This document shows positions 22,061 to 34,209 of a stretch of DNA of 64,000 nt, in pieces (the first letter of the stretch is position 1; every line of letters starts with the position of its first letter). The translations under genes and the position numbers were made by a program. Below the pieces are notes generated by a model that searched no databases, was not told the origin of the DNA, and worked only from the letters and a program-made list of their open reading frames with translations. Location of the stretch: the NCBI RefSeq assembly GCF_019279795.1, contig NC_056740.1, positions 225,826,611 to 225,890,610 on the forward strand. Reading direction: 5' to 3'. This stretch comes from Protopterus annectens (Eukaryota > Chordata > Ceratodontiformes > Protopteridae).

Positions 22061-24494
22061 AAACCTGATATCTGATGCCAAATTTTTAGTGGTGAACAGT
22101 TTTCATTAATATATTTTTATCACATCATCCCATTCCTGCTATCCCATTATTCTGTCTTCCTTTCACATCCTGTACAATTCATCTTTAACACCACATTTTA
22201 ATTCAACTCTCCTCCCCCTCCTTCACACTTATCTTCTACATAATTACCTGTAAACATACCTTCCTTTTACCTCTATGTTCCTCCACCTAAACCATAGCCC
22301 GTCCAAAAGACCAGCAATAGTCTTAATTACTATGTATCAATCAAGCTATGTATATTGGAGACAGTTATATTGCATGTGAACTTTTTTTTATTTTAGGACT
22401 ACTATATATATTTTGTTTAAAAAAAAATGTTTTGCATTTGAACACTTTTTCTAAGTATACTTTAACCCTGTAACCCCAGGCTGAAAGGTCCATCAAGCAG
22501 TCAGACAGAGAGACGTAAATATATACAAAATAAAAACTTTGCATTATGCAAAGTAGTGTTTTTGTGAAATAGATATGGGGCATTAATTTACTCTCCTAGT
22601 TTGCAGAAAGCTCTTTCTTGAGATGAATACACATGCCAAAAAGACTTTTAATTAAGTCTTTGTTGATTTAAATATCAAAGGTATGAGTTAGATGATGAGT
22701 TAAGGAATCCATTCAGCACCCTTCTCCTGGAATATGAACTAACCCAATGGATTTGTTGCAAACCAACAAACAATTCTAGATCCAGCCAAAGTGCTTTCTG
22801 TAAAGTAGGACCTGATCCTGCCTTCTTTGTTTAGGTTCTTTGCTAAGAATTGTTGTCTAACATGAGTAGAAGGAGTTAGAGCACATAAGAGCCTATAACA
22901 ACTAAAGTATACAAAATATTGTTGTGAAATGACGAGTAACCGAGTCAACACAATCCAAAAACTATTGACAATTGAACCAAATGTATCTGTACCATCTAAG
23001 ATGGACTCAACTGCCATTTGTCTCAGGCATGGATGAAACATCAGCCCACCCAAGCATAAGAAGATTAAGTCAATGATCTAAAATTATACTTTGTCCAGTT
23101 GATTCAGACTGATTTCCACAGCCTTTGTTTGCATACTTTATGACTAATGGCAAATCACTTTACTAGACACAAATCACAACCTAAATTAGAAAGCTGTTTT
23201 ATTGGGCCTTAAAGAAGAAAAAAGTGTTGAAAGACAAACCCATTAAGACTTATAGTCAAGGTTGTAATGCTAAGAGGTAGTCTATCAGCTCAAGATGATT
23301 CTGTACCCTCTGAACTATAACCTTTATAGGTGCAGATGGGTGCAGGGAACTATAAAGACACGCACTGCTGTGAACATTGACAGATGGAGAAGTACATGCG
23401 ACTGAGCTCTTTGGTATCAAAAGACCCAGTCCACCAGAAGGATCACTTCATGTGATTGAGCAGTAAAGTCTTACGAGGAACTGAGTGCAGTAAAGCCCCT
23501 TTGGATGGGTTGGTGTGAAGTGATGACAGAAATAAATTCTAAAAGTTAGTGGAAATGCCTATGCATTTGGGAGACAGGAGATTTCATAAGAACTCCAAGG
23601 CAGGAGACTCATTTTAAGCAAGGATTAGATAACAGCCACTTATCTAATCCATTAGACTGCTGCATTTTCACAAATGCTCCAAACATCTTCAACACTACAG
23701 AATAAGGGCTCATCATGCCATCACCCCAAAAAGTAAATTACATGAAGAGAATAATAGATCCATTTCCTGATTCTCTATAATGTACCTACAGAATGTCACA
23801 ACTGCCTGCATATGCCAACAACTACAAACACTCACAAAGGAACACTGAAGTTTCAGAGAAGATTATAGTGTAACTGCTCTCCTGGCATGCTGACCTACTC
23901 AAGCACACCTCATAATGTCAACAATGGGATAAATACAAGTGATATCTTTGTTGATATAGTACAGACATTTGAATCATTGTCAAACAAAAAATAATCAGTC
24001 TCTCTAAAAATGTCTATATTGCTTGTGAATAGATATAATGAACAGAACTGCCAAGGATTACATGCCTGAAAGCAATAAAATGAATGCAGCCAGGGTCTTC
24101 ATATCTAGATGTATATCTCAACTCCTTGCTTTTGTATAACTTGCATCAATGCATAGTATCAAGGAAAACCAATTTAAACATGGTATCAAGGAAAATCAAA
24201 CTGCAGCTGAGGTACTACTGTAATTTCTAATACAACCTGCATAATGAAACACTGATGGCTATTAGATATGGTGTAGTACCTATTCACTTGGAAAATTTAT
24301 CCTGACTGCAAATGCTAAATCCCTGTATAATGGAAATGACTTGTTCATTTTGCAGTGCCACAGATCTCAGTATCATTGTACAATCAGTAATACATTTATC
24401 TGTCTTTCACTACAGGTTTAAAATCCTGTTGCCCTTTTATAGACTCATAAATGGCTAAACAGCAACTTCTGCTGCCTGCCTCTTACATAAACTT
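22061..24494. other. No supported gene
   Basis: About 2.4 kb of AT-rich sequence. Frames at 22365-22583 and 22739-23053 (minus) are short and lack homology-like motifs. No inverted or direct repeat ends were recognised. Confidence 0.5.
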
Positions 24495-27326
24495 TATTCA
24501 AAGGCAAGAATCTAAGAAACCAGGCTATACGTCATACCATGCTTTTCGGCCCCAAAACTCGGACAGAACCACAAGAGGAGGGGGAGTATCCATATTCATC
24601 AAAGATACCCATACCTTCAGGCTAGTGGCACTGCACAAAGCATCTGAGACCATCCATGTGCAACTAACAGTGGGCAAAACTGCCTTCCAGTTTGTAGCCT
24701 GCTACAGACCACCCTCCCAAACTCAGGAACCCCACTCGACTTTCCTGAAGACACTGGAGAATATGAAGGTCTCTCCAAACACCATTATATTGGGTGACTT
24801 TAACTACCCAAACATAGACTGGGAGCACTACTCAAGCCCCAACACCCTAGCCCAACGGTTCCTAGAATTTATAAACTCAAATGCTATGGAACAACTGGTC
24901 ACCACTCCCACAAGAGGGGAAAAAATATTGGACCTGATCATCACCAACATGGGGACTCTATGTTCCATACCAGAGGTATACCCCTCATTGGTAAGATCTG
25001 ACCATAAATTAATCACTATGGACATCCATATCCTGTCCCCACCCCCAGCAAAGGAAACCATGGTCAAAAACTTCTCTAAAGTAAACTTCCCACTTCTCAA
25101 AACCGAGGTGGAATCCTTCAAAGCCCCAGGGCCAGTGGAAAATACGGCACAAACTGCAGAATCCTTTACAAACGCATTCTATGGATACCTACAGGAATGT
25201 ATGGATCGTGCTATCCCAAATAAAACCAAGACACACTCCTCCAAAGGCAGGAGACCTGTCTGGTGGACTCCAGCCATAAATAAGCTGTACAACAGAAGGA
25301 GGAAGCTACTACATGATAGAGCAAAATCCCTGAAAGGGAAGGCAACTCTGATCAGTACTAGCAAGAAACTACGATCCCTCATAAAACCATCTAAGGCTAG
25401 CTTTGAAAGACAAATTGCACAAGATGCTAAAGATAATCACAAGGCTTTCTTTAGTTATGTCAGAAACCTGGGTGGAAACTTCCAGATATGTTCTGAGTTA
25501 GTGCAAAATGGCAAAAAATACACTGAACCCACAGACATTGCAAACATCCTGGCAGTCAGGTTCAGTGCAAACTTCTCCCCCCTCCACCCCAAATGAGCAA
25601 ATGACTATCCCAACAGAGTGTAGCCTCCCTGACATCACAGATGCACAGGTGAGAGCTGCCCTCTCAAAAGCAAAAAACACAGCATCAATGGGACCGGACG
25701 GCGTCCCGGGCTGCGTTTTACATGAGCTCCAAGAAGAACTGAACCCTCACTTAAAATCACTGTTCAGTCTCAGCCTTACAACAGGATATGTACCCAAAGA
25801 ATGGTGTACAGCAACAGTGGTCCCACTCCATAAAGGTGGTGCCACAATGGACTATTGCCCTATAAGCCTAACTAGCCTGGTCTGCAAAGCTATGGAGCGT
25901 ATCATCATGGAACTCATAAACAAAGACATTGGGAACCTCCAAACACTGGATCCTACCCAATTCGGCTTCGTTAAGGGCAGATCTTGCCTCTTGAACCTGG
26001 TCAATTTCTTTGAAACAGTCACCAAGGCCATAGACGAAGGGAAGGTAGTCCACACAGCCTACCTTGACCTTGCAAAAGCCTTTGACACAATACCCCACTC
26101 GGGCATCATAGATAAGCTCACCAGCTTAAATATCAACTCCTATGTCACAAGATGGGTTGCAAACTGGCTTAGGGATAGAACCCACATGGTCAGAATTGCA
26201 GGTGCCATGTCAGACACTAAACCAGTTACAAGTGGCGTCCCACAAGGCTCAGTCCTGGGACCTCTCTTGTTCGGTATATATTTCTCTGAGGTACAGGCTA
26301 ACACAGGAGGACTATGGCTGACAAAGTTTGCAGATGACTGCAAACTGGGGGCCATAATCGACTCGCCGGCTGACACAAGCATCCTCCAAAAAGGTCTCAC
26401 AGAGATGGATAACTGGTGCCAGAGCCATGGTCTAAAGCTAAATGCCAAAAAGTGCATAGTCATCCCCTTTGGGAAAAACAAAGTGCCCACAAATTGCCAC
26501 ATAGGTGGTAATCCATTAAGTACGGAAGAAGTAATTAGGGATTTGGGGACCCAAGTATATTGCAATCTCTCCTTTGACAATCACATTGCCAAAGTGGTTA
26601 GAAAGACATTCTATATAGCCCACCTTCTCAAGAAGGGGTTCACATCTAGATCAAGAGAGGTCACTGTGCCCCTCTACTCATCACTCATCAGGCCCATAAT
26701 TGAATACAATGCCCCATTTGGGATGTACCTTACCCGACACCTGCTACAACTAGAAAGACCCCAAAAGTACCTCACCAAGAGGATCAAGGGACTCAAACAG
26801 ATGCCCTACGCAGTTAGGCTAAAGAAACTCCAGCTCTACTAAGTTGCTTACTGCCTACTCAGAGGTGATCTGTGCCTGACATATAAAGCCATGTCCAACC
26901 CAGAATTAATGGACATGCTCCACCTTGAGAAATCCAAATCCATCAGAACTACACGCTCCAGTGACTTAAACCTCAGCACAGAAATAAATAGAACATGCTG
27001 GAGGGACAGATTCATATCCCAGAGGCTCCCCTCACTCTGGAACAAAATCCCAATCCATGTCAGACAGAGCCCCTCAATGACCCTCTTCAAGAAGAATCTT
27101 GATGTTTGGATGGGAGATCGTAAATTTACCCCTGGGATCTCTTCTGTGTCTCTGCTAGACAGAGGCACGGTAAACTAACCTTAAATGGGCTATCTTCTGT
27201 GACCTACTATACAGAGGCACAGTAAACTAATCTAAGAAGGGTGGCGAAAGCCAAACATACTCTGGCTAGGCTTGTAAATGCCCTAGGGCAGATAGCCTAG
27301 TATCAACCTATGAATCTATGAACCTA
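24495..27326 (+). mobile_element. CR1-like LINE, 5'-truncated copy F
   Basis: The copy starts inside the endonuclease: homology to the copy at 60015-64000 begins at about KKPGYTSYHAF. Endonuclease blocks are GGGVSIFIKD, ILGDFNYPNIDWE and RSDHKLITMD. The RT has FGFVKGRSC, YLDLAKAFDTIP, SGVPQGSVLGPLLFGIYF and catalytic LTKFADDCKLG at about 26320. The C-terminal part includes SLIRPIIEYNAPFGMYLTRH and the terminal CWRDRFISQRLPSLWNKIP block. A frame change near 25590 and a stop at 26840, where the other copy reads LYSIAYR, break it. The 3' end carries imperfect repeats around ATGAATCT/ATGAACCT at 27310-27326, the kind of octamer tail typical of CR1. The 5' truncation is normal for LINEs. Confidence 0.9.
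27300..27326 (+). other. CR1-like 3' terminal repeat tail
   Basis: AACCTATGAATCTATGAACC is a short imperfect octamer-type repeat instead of a poly-A. Equivalent ends are seen at 60017 (minus), 51253 (minus) and about 29825 (plus). Confidence 0.85.
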
Positions 27327-29151
27327 TAATGCTCTTACATATAAGATAAGGGGAGCTACAGTGCTGAATACAATTTCAGTTTATCAGGCTGCCTTCTTGT
27401 GACTATGACTTTACCATTATGATACCCAATGTACGGAAGAAGCTTTCTCTTGAAACTATTATCATTATGTATATATCCTGCACCTCTTGTTTTCAATGTT
27501 TTTGTTATATTCTGCTTCTTATTAAGTTATACTGTATGCTCAATAAAAAGCCATAGCAGATCTATATCTCTTGCTATCAGTAAACCAACATATATATCAA
27601 AAGTAAAAGAAACAAATAAATAAAGGCACAGTTATTGCCACAAAGCAAATGTAAGGTTAATCATAAGACCGAGAGTTTAAAAGGCAGAACTATCTACTAG
27701 AATTGTTACAGTCTGATGCCAAAGTCTAAGAATTGTTTGTTTTTCTTAAGTACATCTATATGTCTTCTTACACTTGTTTAATTTGTACAACATTTATTTA
27801 TTTGTTTGAATGTCACCATGACAGCAATAGCTCATTTTCCTAATTCTGGGGATATGTAAAGTTCCTAAAATTAGTACTGCTTCTTTGCTTGATGTTTACT
27901 AAGATTGCTGTCCTCATACCCATAAGATAGTTCATATGGGATTACCTATACCAGTAGCATTTTCACATAAACATGGAAATTCATTTTATTTGTCTTGTTC
28001 CCAGGACTACTGAGTGTGAGTATCTTTTTTTCTGTGTTAGGTACTTCTTGCAAGTCATGGAATTATGCACACATCCTATCTTTTGAATTCATCTGTCAAT
28101 TCTGCCTATGAACAGGAAGCATGGAGTGAATATTCATATTTTGTTATGAATAGGCATGGGGAGTAAAACTTCATACCTTATACTGCCTTCAAAATCATCA
28201 GACTCTAAGGCTTCATTCTGAGGTACTGAATCTGAAGAGATCATTTGTTCTCAAGTGGAAAAAATAGAAGAAGAAAACAAGCCATTCAATAATGCAAACA
28301 TTTTTGAAAAGAAGTGTGATTGTGACTTACATAATTACTTGATTATTTACTAATGTTACCACAATATCCCAGAGCAGATTCCTAACATTTATTTTTCCTG
28401 TGTGCAAATAAAGTATAACACTGGAATTAGCAGACTCCTTTACAAACCTAAAATGAGATATGTCAGTTCATCAAAAATCTTTTCCTTGAATTTTTTTTTT
28501 TTTCAAAGAATAGAAGTTGATTGACTGGCAAAAAGAATTGCATCCAAGGCATATGACCTAATTTTGACAAGAAGTTTTAGGGTTCTGGAATAAAGTACAC
28601 TAGTTTCAGTTTAGTGACAACAGTGTTTCAATTTTCAAACTAAGAAACACAAATTGACAACATTCCTTTTTTTCTTTTGACTTAAAACTGGGACTTTATT
28701 GTGACTCAGGTTTCCATGTCACTGTTTAATTAAACAAGAAATTGACATGCTGATTAAACATTTGTAAACTGTACTTTCAGATTTGATCAGCTAAGTGCAA
28801 ACTTATTTTCTTAATGTACAAGTTGTCTCAATTTTTTCCTGAAAAATTGATAATGCGGTATAGAAAAAAAACATGATGATACTAATTACCAAAGAATAAA
28901 AACAAAACAGAATTAGTGATGTTGTAGCTACTTAAAATTAGAATGTCAGTACAGAAATCAACATAAAGATTATTTAAATGCCGGAAGGAACTATACATAG
29001 CTTCTGCAGCAACTATGCTGAAATGCAAAAAGCTTCAGCCATTAAGAATGAAAGAGAAGCATACTTAAACTTGTCCTGTGTTAACTGTATTTAATATTTG
29101 TTTACAATCTCCTGACTGTTTTTTTATACCATGTGACTTGTATTTATTTAT
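27327..29151. other. No supported gene
   Basis: AT-rich with several homopolymer runs. One frame at 27429-27623 has no recognisable content. Nothing else is seen. Confidence 0.5.
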
Positions 29152-29835
29152 AGTGCCACTTTATTTGGCCCATATCAGGCCCATCATTGAGTATAATGCT
29201 CCCTTTGGCATATACCTGACCAGATATATGCAACAGTTGGAATGCCCACAAGGGATCCTTACCAGAAGAATCCAAGGTATAAAAACATCGTCCTATGTGA
29301 ACTGCCTTAAAGACCTATCTTTATATTTGGTCTCCTACAGGTTACTGAAAGGAGATCTATACCTGGCATAAAAAGCAACCTCAGATCCAGTTCTGATGGA
29401 CCTTTTGCATAGCTGCAAAATGAACAGCATTAGAACCACTAGATTCTAGGATTTAAATTTTGCTCATGACATAAATAAGACCTGTTGGCAATACAGATGT
29501 ATGTCTCAGAGCATTCCCATGCTCTGGAACAGACTCCACATCCATGTGAAGCCGAGTCCATCACTAACCCTATTTAAGCGTACCTTGACCAATGGATGGG
29601 AACTTGAAAATTCACCTGGGGTCTGGCTCCCATGTATTTGATAGACAGAGGAAGACAGTTATGCCCAAACTAACATATCCTTGCCCCCACATAACCTCTA
29701 GAAACTTCTTGACATACCCCCTCCTACTAATCAGCCTTGATATCTAGGGATACAACTGGGATGGATTGCATGGCTGGGCTTATAAAGACCCTGGTGGCTA
29801 CTAGCCTAGTATATAACTATGAAACTATTTTAACA
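29152..29835 (+). mobile_element. Older CR1-like LINE 3' fragment
   Basis: The frame 29078-29371 contains RPIIEYNAPFGIYLTRYMQQ, matching the post-RT region of copies F, G and H. Later sequence retains the CWRDRF-like block (read CWQYRC) and an SSPSLTLFKR-like end. The fragment ends in TAGCCTAGTATATAACTATG like other CR1 3' ends. Upstream of about 29152 no LINE homology is seen. It is more diverged than the other copies and therefore probably older. Confidence 0.8.
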
Positions 29836-30490
29836 TCAATTATGCCTACACCTTGAATTGTCTTCTACGCTAGAAAAACATGGTGAGTCTGAAAAACGTC
29901 CAAGTGAATCAGTGCTTTACCCAAAAAAACAGACTGCAATAAAATAAAATAAAATAAACTTCCCACTTAAAGTTTGAGGGAGTAGAATTCATTCCTCAAT
30001 TTATTAAAGTTTAAGCAGGAGAAATCAAAGGTATGATCAGTCAAACTGAAAACACTAACAGACAGAACAGTCCCAATACAGGGGACAGCAAACCCTTGTG
30101 TGCCACCTCAATCCTTATCATCCTTGATAATCACAGAGTGATTATTAAAAAAAAAATAAATAAATTAAAGCATTATTGTCACAACAATCTTGGCTTTATT
30201 CTTTTCCTATCAGTAGGTTTATAAATGTTCCAAGGCTTTAGAAGGCAGAAATATAACTAAAGTGCACTTTAGTAACAGAGCTCATTCCAATGTTGATGTG
30301 ATCTAAGTGGATGGACATAAATAAATCAAAGAGAAATGCCGCTAGCTACACATTTCATCAGCTAGCTACACATTTCATAAGGATCATATTATAAAACTTC
30401 AAAGTGCCACATGATTTAGGAGGCAGATTAAATGAATTTTGTCCATATTCCGAAAAGATGATGGAGTCAATGTTATTGGGTCTATATTAA
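29836..30490. other. No supported gene
   Basis: AT-rich with an (AAAAT)n run near 29940. A short direct repeat GCTAGCTACACATTTCAT occurs twice near 30342-30379. No gene is seen. Confidence 0.5.
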
Positions 30491-30847
30491 ATCAGCGAAT
30501 GCTTAAAATAGCAAATGCTGATTTATCGACCCTTTAATAGCGAAAGCTGACAATCCCAAAGAACACGGAACAGCAATTTGTTTCCCTGAGAAAAAAATCG
30601 CTGGGCCATTTTTGGGGCTTTACCATTTCCTCCACTGTGGTGCAGTCTCGGAGTTGGTCTATTTAAGTAGGAGGTTGGGGGGACGATGACACAGTTTTGA
30701 ACTTTTTTTTTTTTTTTTTTTTTTTGTGGAACAGTGTTTTTTTTTCCCCCTGGGAAAAAAAATTGCTGTTCCGTGTCTTTGAGATTGTCAGCTTTCATTC
30801 TTAAAGGGTTGATAAATCAGTGTTCACTATTTTAATCATTCACTGAT
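30491..30847. mobile_element. Inverted-repeat MITE-like element flanked by TTAA
   Basis: The left arm (about 30491-30600) and right arm (about 30735-30847) are reverse complements over about 110 bases, sharing ATCAGCGAATG/CATTCACTGAT ends, CTGACAATC and ACGGAACAGCAATT blocks. TTAA immediately flanks both ends (30487-30490 and 30848-30851), as expected for piggyBac- or Kolobok-type target sites. The centre has a long T run and no coding sequence, so it would depend on a transposase supplied elsewhere. Weak arm similarity continues a few bases outside TTAA, so the exact ends are not certain. Confidence 0.75.
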
Positions 30848-30851
30848 TTAA

Positions 30852-31140
30852 CATAAATCCAATTTTATTTTATAACAGAGATGTAGTCATTTCCTAGTAC
30901 CCAAACTGTTCTATAATGTTTAGCAAATTATAATTTTCTTCCTAAATTAATCAAGCAGGGAAAAATACCCCAGTCTTAGTTTTCAGGTACTTCTCTTAGA
31001 AAGTAAAAATTAATTTAGTTGGAAGTTAAATAGTAGTTGTTAAATTTAATTCTATTCTCTCTCCACATAAGCCTCATTTCGGAGAGGGCAGCAGGTTAAT
31101 TTTGATTAAAAAAAGTCTGTGATATAGTTACTGAATCTAC
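30852..31140 (-). other. Probable PLEKHO2 3' UTR start
   Basis: This lies immediately downstream of the PLEKHO2 stop on the minus strand. An AATAAA-type signal can be read on the minus strand near 30870, but its use is not provable here. The TTAA-flanked element sits just beyond it. Confidence 0.4.
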
Positions 31141-32766
31141 TCAAGGCATACTTCTTCTGTAGATGGACTGTATTGTTTTTTTGTTTTGTGCATCGTTTGG
31201 TGAAAGTTCTGTACATAATTCTTTAAAATCCTTAACTTCTTGCAAGACCAGTGAGGCTTGTTTCAGTTTCTCCACAGCTTCATTTAAGTACTGCTTTGCA
31301 CTAAGCTGCAGATCTTCTTCGTTTTCAGTCACATGCTTATTTTGAGCATCTGTGCAAGAAGAGTCAGGATTAATCTGAAGAAGTTCCTCTGCTTCTTTAA
31401 GTTCAGAACACACCTTAATCTTAACTTTCTCAAGATATTCCACTTTCTGTAATCCTGATGGCATAAACAGCTCTTTCTTTAATTCCCTGTCTGATTCTGA
31501 CAATAAGTCCCCTACTGAAGAGCATTTATGTTTCGACAAACTTGCTGTATTTTTTTCTTTCAGAATTTTAGGAGGAGCAACTTTAATTGTACGTATGTGA
31601 TCTGATGGAATTTCTTTTACATTTTCTTTACTGTGATTTAATGAGAAATTTAGGTTTTTATCATCCTGTTTATCAGATGCTGGATCATTTTCAGAAGAGT
31701 GTAATGTATTCGCATTTTTCACTTTCATGGGCAAAATTTTATGTACAGGTGCTGGGGATGACTCAGCCTTAGAAACACCCACTGAATGGTTTTCCACATT
31801 TTCTACTGATGAAGCATTGGAAATGTCTGTATCGCAGTTCCCTTTATCAATGTTGTTGGGTTGTTCATTGATATTCACTTTCGGTTTCTTCGGTTTCTTG
31901 GGCAGAACCTTAACAGTAGGTATTGGAGAGTTCTTCTTGGACATAGAGACATCTAATAGGATTTCCTTATTTTCACTTACTGGCACTTTTGGATCTCCAA
32001 CATTTTCTTCTTCACAATTTGAATTACCATCATTGGGGAGCACAACACTAACACTTCCTTTCAATATTTTTGGGGGAGGGACTGGAAATTTTGCTACCTT
32101 CTCAGAAGAATCTTGTGAAACATCCTCCACACTTTTGTGAACTGTATTTTTCAAGATACCTTCTGAATCTAAATCATGTTTACTAATTTCTGCAGCAACA
32201 GCATCTACATTTGGGTTATGTGAAGTATCTGCAGATGTAGGATGTGAAGATTTTGTCATAATGTTTTGTCCATCTTCTGTATGTTCTTCCATGTTTTCAG
32301 TAACTAAAACATGCAAATCTTCATCAGTTTTATTTGTAGATCCTGCATCTTCACCACTGGAATCAAATAAGTCTTCATTTATTTTTAATTGGTGGGATAA
32401 AATCTTGGGAGGTGGAGTTGGAGGCTTTCCAGTTCCCTCAGGAGATACCACTGAGAGGCACTCCTTACTTCCACTAATGGCTGATTTCTCCTTCTCAGCA
32501 TCCTTATCTTCAGAAACACAAACTTCTTTGCCATCTGCTACTGTAATCTTCCCTAGATCATCTGTAGTAGGGGTATCATATTTCATATGGCTTTCCATGT
32601 CTGTCTCAGTAGGAGCATTCACCTTAGAAGGTGGCATTGGAGGCTTAATTATTACCTTCTTCTGTGGAATATCAGCAACATCATTGAGAGCATGATTTTC
32701 TTCATTATCAGTGCTGTCTGTAACATGTTCTTTTTCTTCGCCGTGATCTATCATAGAAGTAGTAAC
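31141..32766 (-). CDS. PLEKHO2: PLEKHO2, last coding exon (PH domain-containing family O member 2)
   Basis: PLEKHO2 is a PH-domain adaptor protein; the PH domain is encoded by upstream exons not seen here. This exon encodes the whole post-PH tail, about 541 residues, ending at TGA (31143-31141). Matches recalled from mammalian PLEKHO2 are GKPPTPPPKILSHQLK, CSSVGDLLSE, the C-terminal coiled-coil-like LNEAVEKLKQASLVLQEVKD and the end SIYRRSMP (mammalian LYRRSAP). The acceptor is TTTTTTTGTATTTTAG at 32782-32767, giving an exon that starts VTTSMIDHG; an in-frame TAG lies in the intron just before it. The Met at 32754 is internal, not a start. The tail is longer than I recall for mammals and has several P-rich KIL motifs in acidic Ser/Glu-rich sequence. 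The exon is fully open, with no sign of decay. Confidence 0.9.
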   Translation of the reverse strand, partial: VTTSMIDHGEEKEHVTDSTDNEENHALNDVADIPQKKVIIKPPMPPSKVNAPTETDMESHMKYDTPTTDDLGKITVADGKEVCVSEDKDAEKEKSAISGSKECLSVVSPEGTGKPPTPPPKILSHQLKINEDLFDSSGEDAGSTNKTDEDLHVLVTENMEEHTEDGQNIMTKSSHPTSADTSHNPNVDAVAAEISKHDLDSEGILKNTVHKSVEDVSQDSSEKVAKFPVPPPKILKGSVSVVLPNDGNSNCEEENVGDPKVPVSENKEILLDVSMSKKNSPIPTVKVLPKKPKKPKVNINEQPNNIDKGNCDTDISNASSVENVENHSVGVSKAESSPAPVHKILPMKVKNANTLHSSENDPASDKQDDKNLNFSLNHSKENVKEIPSDHIRTIKVAPPKILKEKNTASLSKHKCSSVGDLLSESDRELKKELFMPSGLQKVEYLEKVKIKVCSELKEAEELLQINPDSSCTDAQNKHVTENEEDLQLSAKQYLNEAVEKLKQASLVLQEVKDFKELCTELSPNDAQNKKTIQSIYRRSMP

Positions 32767-33863
32767 CTAAAATACAAAAAAATAAGATTAGAATATTTAC
32801 TTAGCTTTAATAATAACATTATATGACATGCTTTCAAAATTTGGTTGAAAAAGATTATTTTGGCATCATATTGCTGTTAGCTGGAACTGTGTTAACTTAT
32901 TGCAGTACCATAATATTTTTTATGTGCCACATTTCAATGGAAATGGTACAATAAACTTCTGTGGCTAATTCCTTGATTCTATCTAGAGCACAAGGCATTT
33001 CCTATAGTTTAACTTATTGCTAACCCTGACTAAGGCATCAAGAGTTAGCGTTATTTTAAATGCCCAAAGACCTACAAACTTTATCTAGAAATGGGAAGCA
33101 GGAACCCTATCCTAATATGCTGCATCATGACAAATCCCCTATAGCTAGCTACAGCAATCACTTTTACAAGCAGTAAAAAATAATAATTAGGAAAAATCAG
33201 TAGTAATATTTGTGCTTTAGAAAAATGTGTCAGTTAGTGAAGTACCATTCTCCTTGACTTGCAATACCTGGTCACATAATATACAATTAGGCACTCCCAG
33301 GACTTCCTAAAAATGTTACACCAGATCCACTTACCTATCTAGCTTATGTCTGCATCTCCCAAAGGCTCTGCATGGACCATCATTCCAGCAGAACTTTCTA
33401 TTTGTTCACCTTCAGTACACATTGGCATGTTCAAATGAATACATTTAAGATGCCCATCAGAAAGGTTCACAGTGTTTTCTCTTTATTTGCTTACTTGCAA
33501 ATTCATCTCAGATGTACAGTATTTTCATTCTTAATTCTAGATGGGTATACATAAACACAGTGCACATTTATGTAGGAAAGGCTGGTACACAACACAAACC
33601 ACATAACTGAATTCATAAATGTACTGAACCACCATGGAGTACTGGAATTTACCACTGTGTACTTAGAATTGTCCAGGCACACAGTAGATATACAAATGAA
33701 GCACTTGACCTTTTTCTGTGATTCACAAACATGTCAATTGCTGAGGACAGTGGGAAAGAAGTGCATAAATTTATGTATTCAGGCATGCTTATCCATGGTA
33801 GCTAAATACTACCTGCATACCCAGTGAACCTGTAGAAGTGAAGTGCTGCTCACCATAACACAC
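32767..33863 (-). other. PLEKHO2 intron, right of last exon
   Basis: Sequence upstream of the PLEKHO2 splice acceptor on the minus strand. No further PLEKHO2 exon is recognised here or farther right in the window, so the intron probably continues at least to the next elements and possibly past 64000. No independent gene is visible. Confidence 0.55.
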
Positions 33864-34201
33864 TAGGGTTACCACCTGTCCCACTTTGCAAGGAACAGTC
33901 CCTCTTTGGGCAGTTGTATCCTGCAAAAAAATTGAAAAAATGACAAATGTCCTGAGATTTTAGGACAAAAATATTTCCTATATTTTAATAGTTGCATAAA
34001 ACAGTTATTTTGTATCTGAAACACCTAAATATTATAATAAGCAGAATAAGCAACTCAAATGCTACAAGAATAAGCTTTTATTCAGGCACAAACATGAATT
34101 TCTGTCCTTTGTATTGGCCGTGGGTATGTTTTTCCCTGCAAGATCTGACGTTTCTACAAAAAAATGTCCCACTTTGGGCATTTGAAAAGGTGGCAACCCT
34201 A
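33864..34201. mobile_element. hAT-type non-autonomous DNA transposon
   Basis: The ends are TAGGGTTACCACC and GGTGGCAACCCTA, 13-bp terminal inverted repeats with one mismatch. The 8-base sequence TAACACAC is present exactly at 33856-33863 and 34202-34209, a perfect target-site duplication of the length used by hAT transposases. A second inverted pair inside the ends surrounds CCCACTTTG-like blocks. The element is 338 bp with no transposase, so it would need one supplied elsewhere. The intact duplication suggests it is not ancient. Confidence 0.9.
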
Positions 34202-34209
34202 TAACACAC

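Noticed and set aside
32752-32754. Met at 32754 as the PLEKHO2 start codon
   Set aside because: A splice acceptor with a polypyrimidine-type tract lies 12 bases upstream, the four residues before the Met fit the recalled PLEKHO2 sequence, and the PH domain must be encoded upstream.
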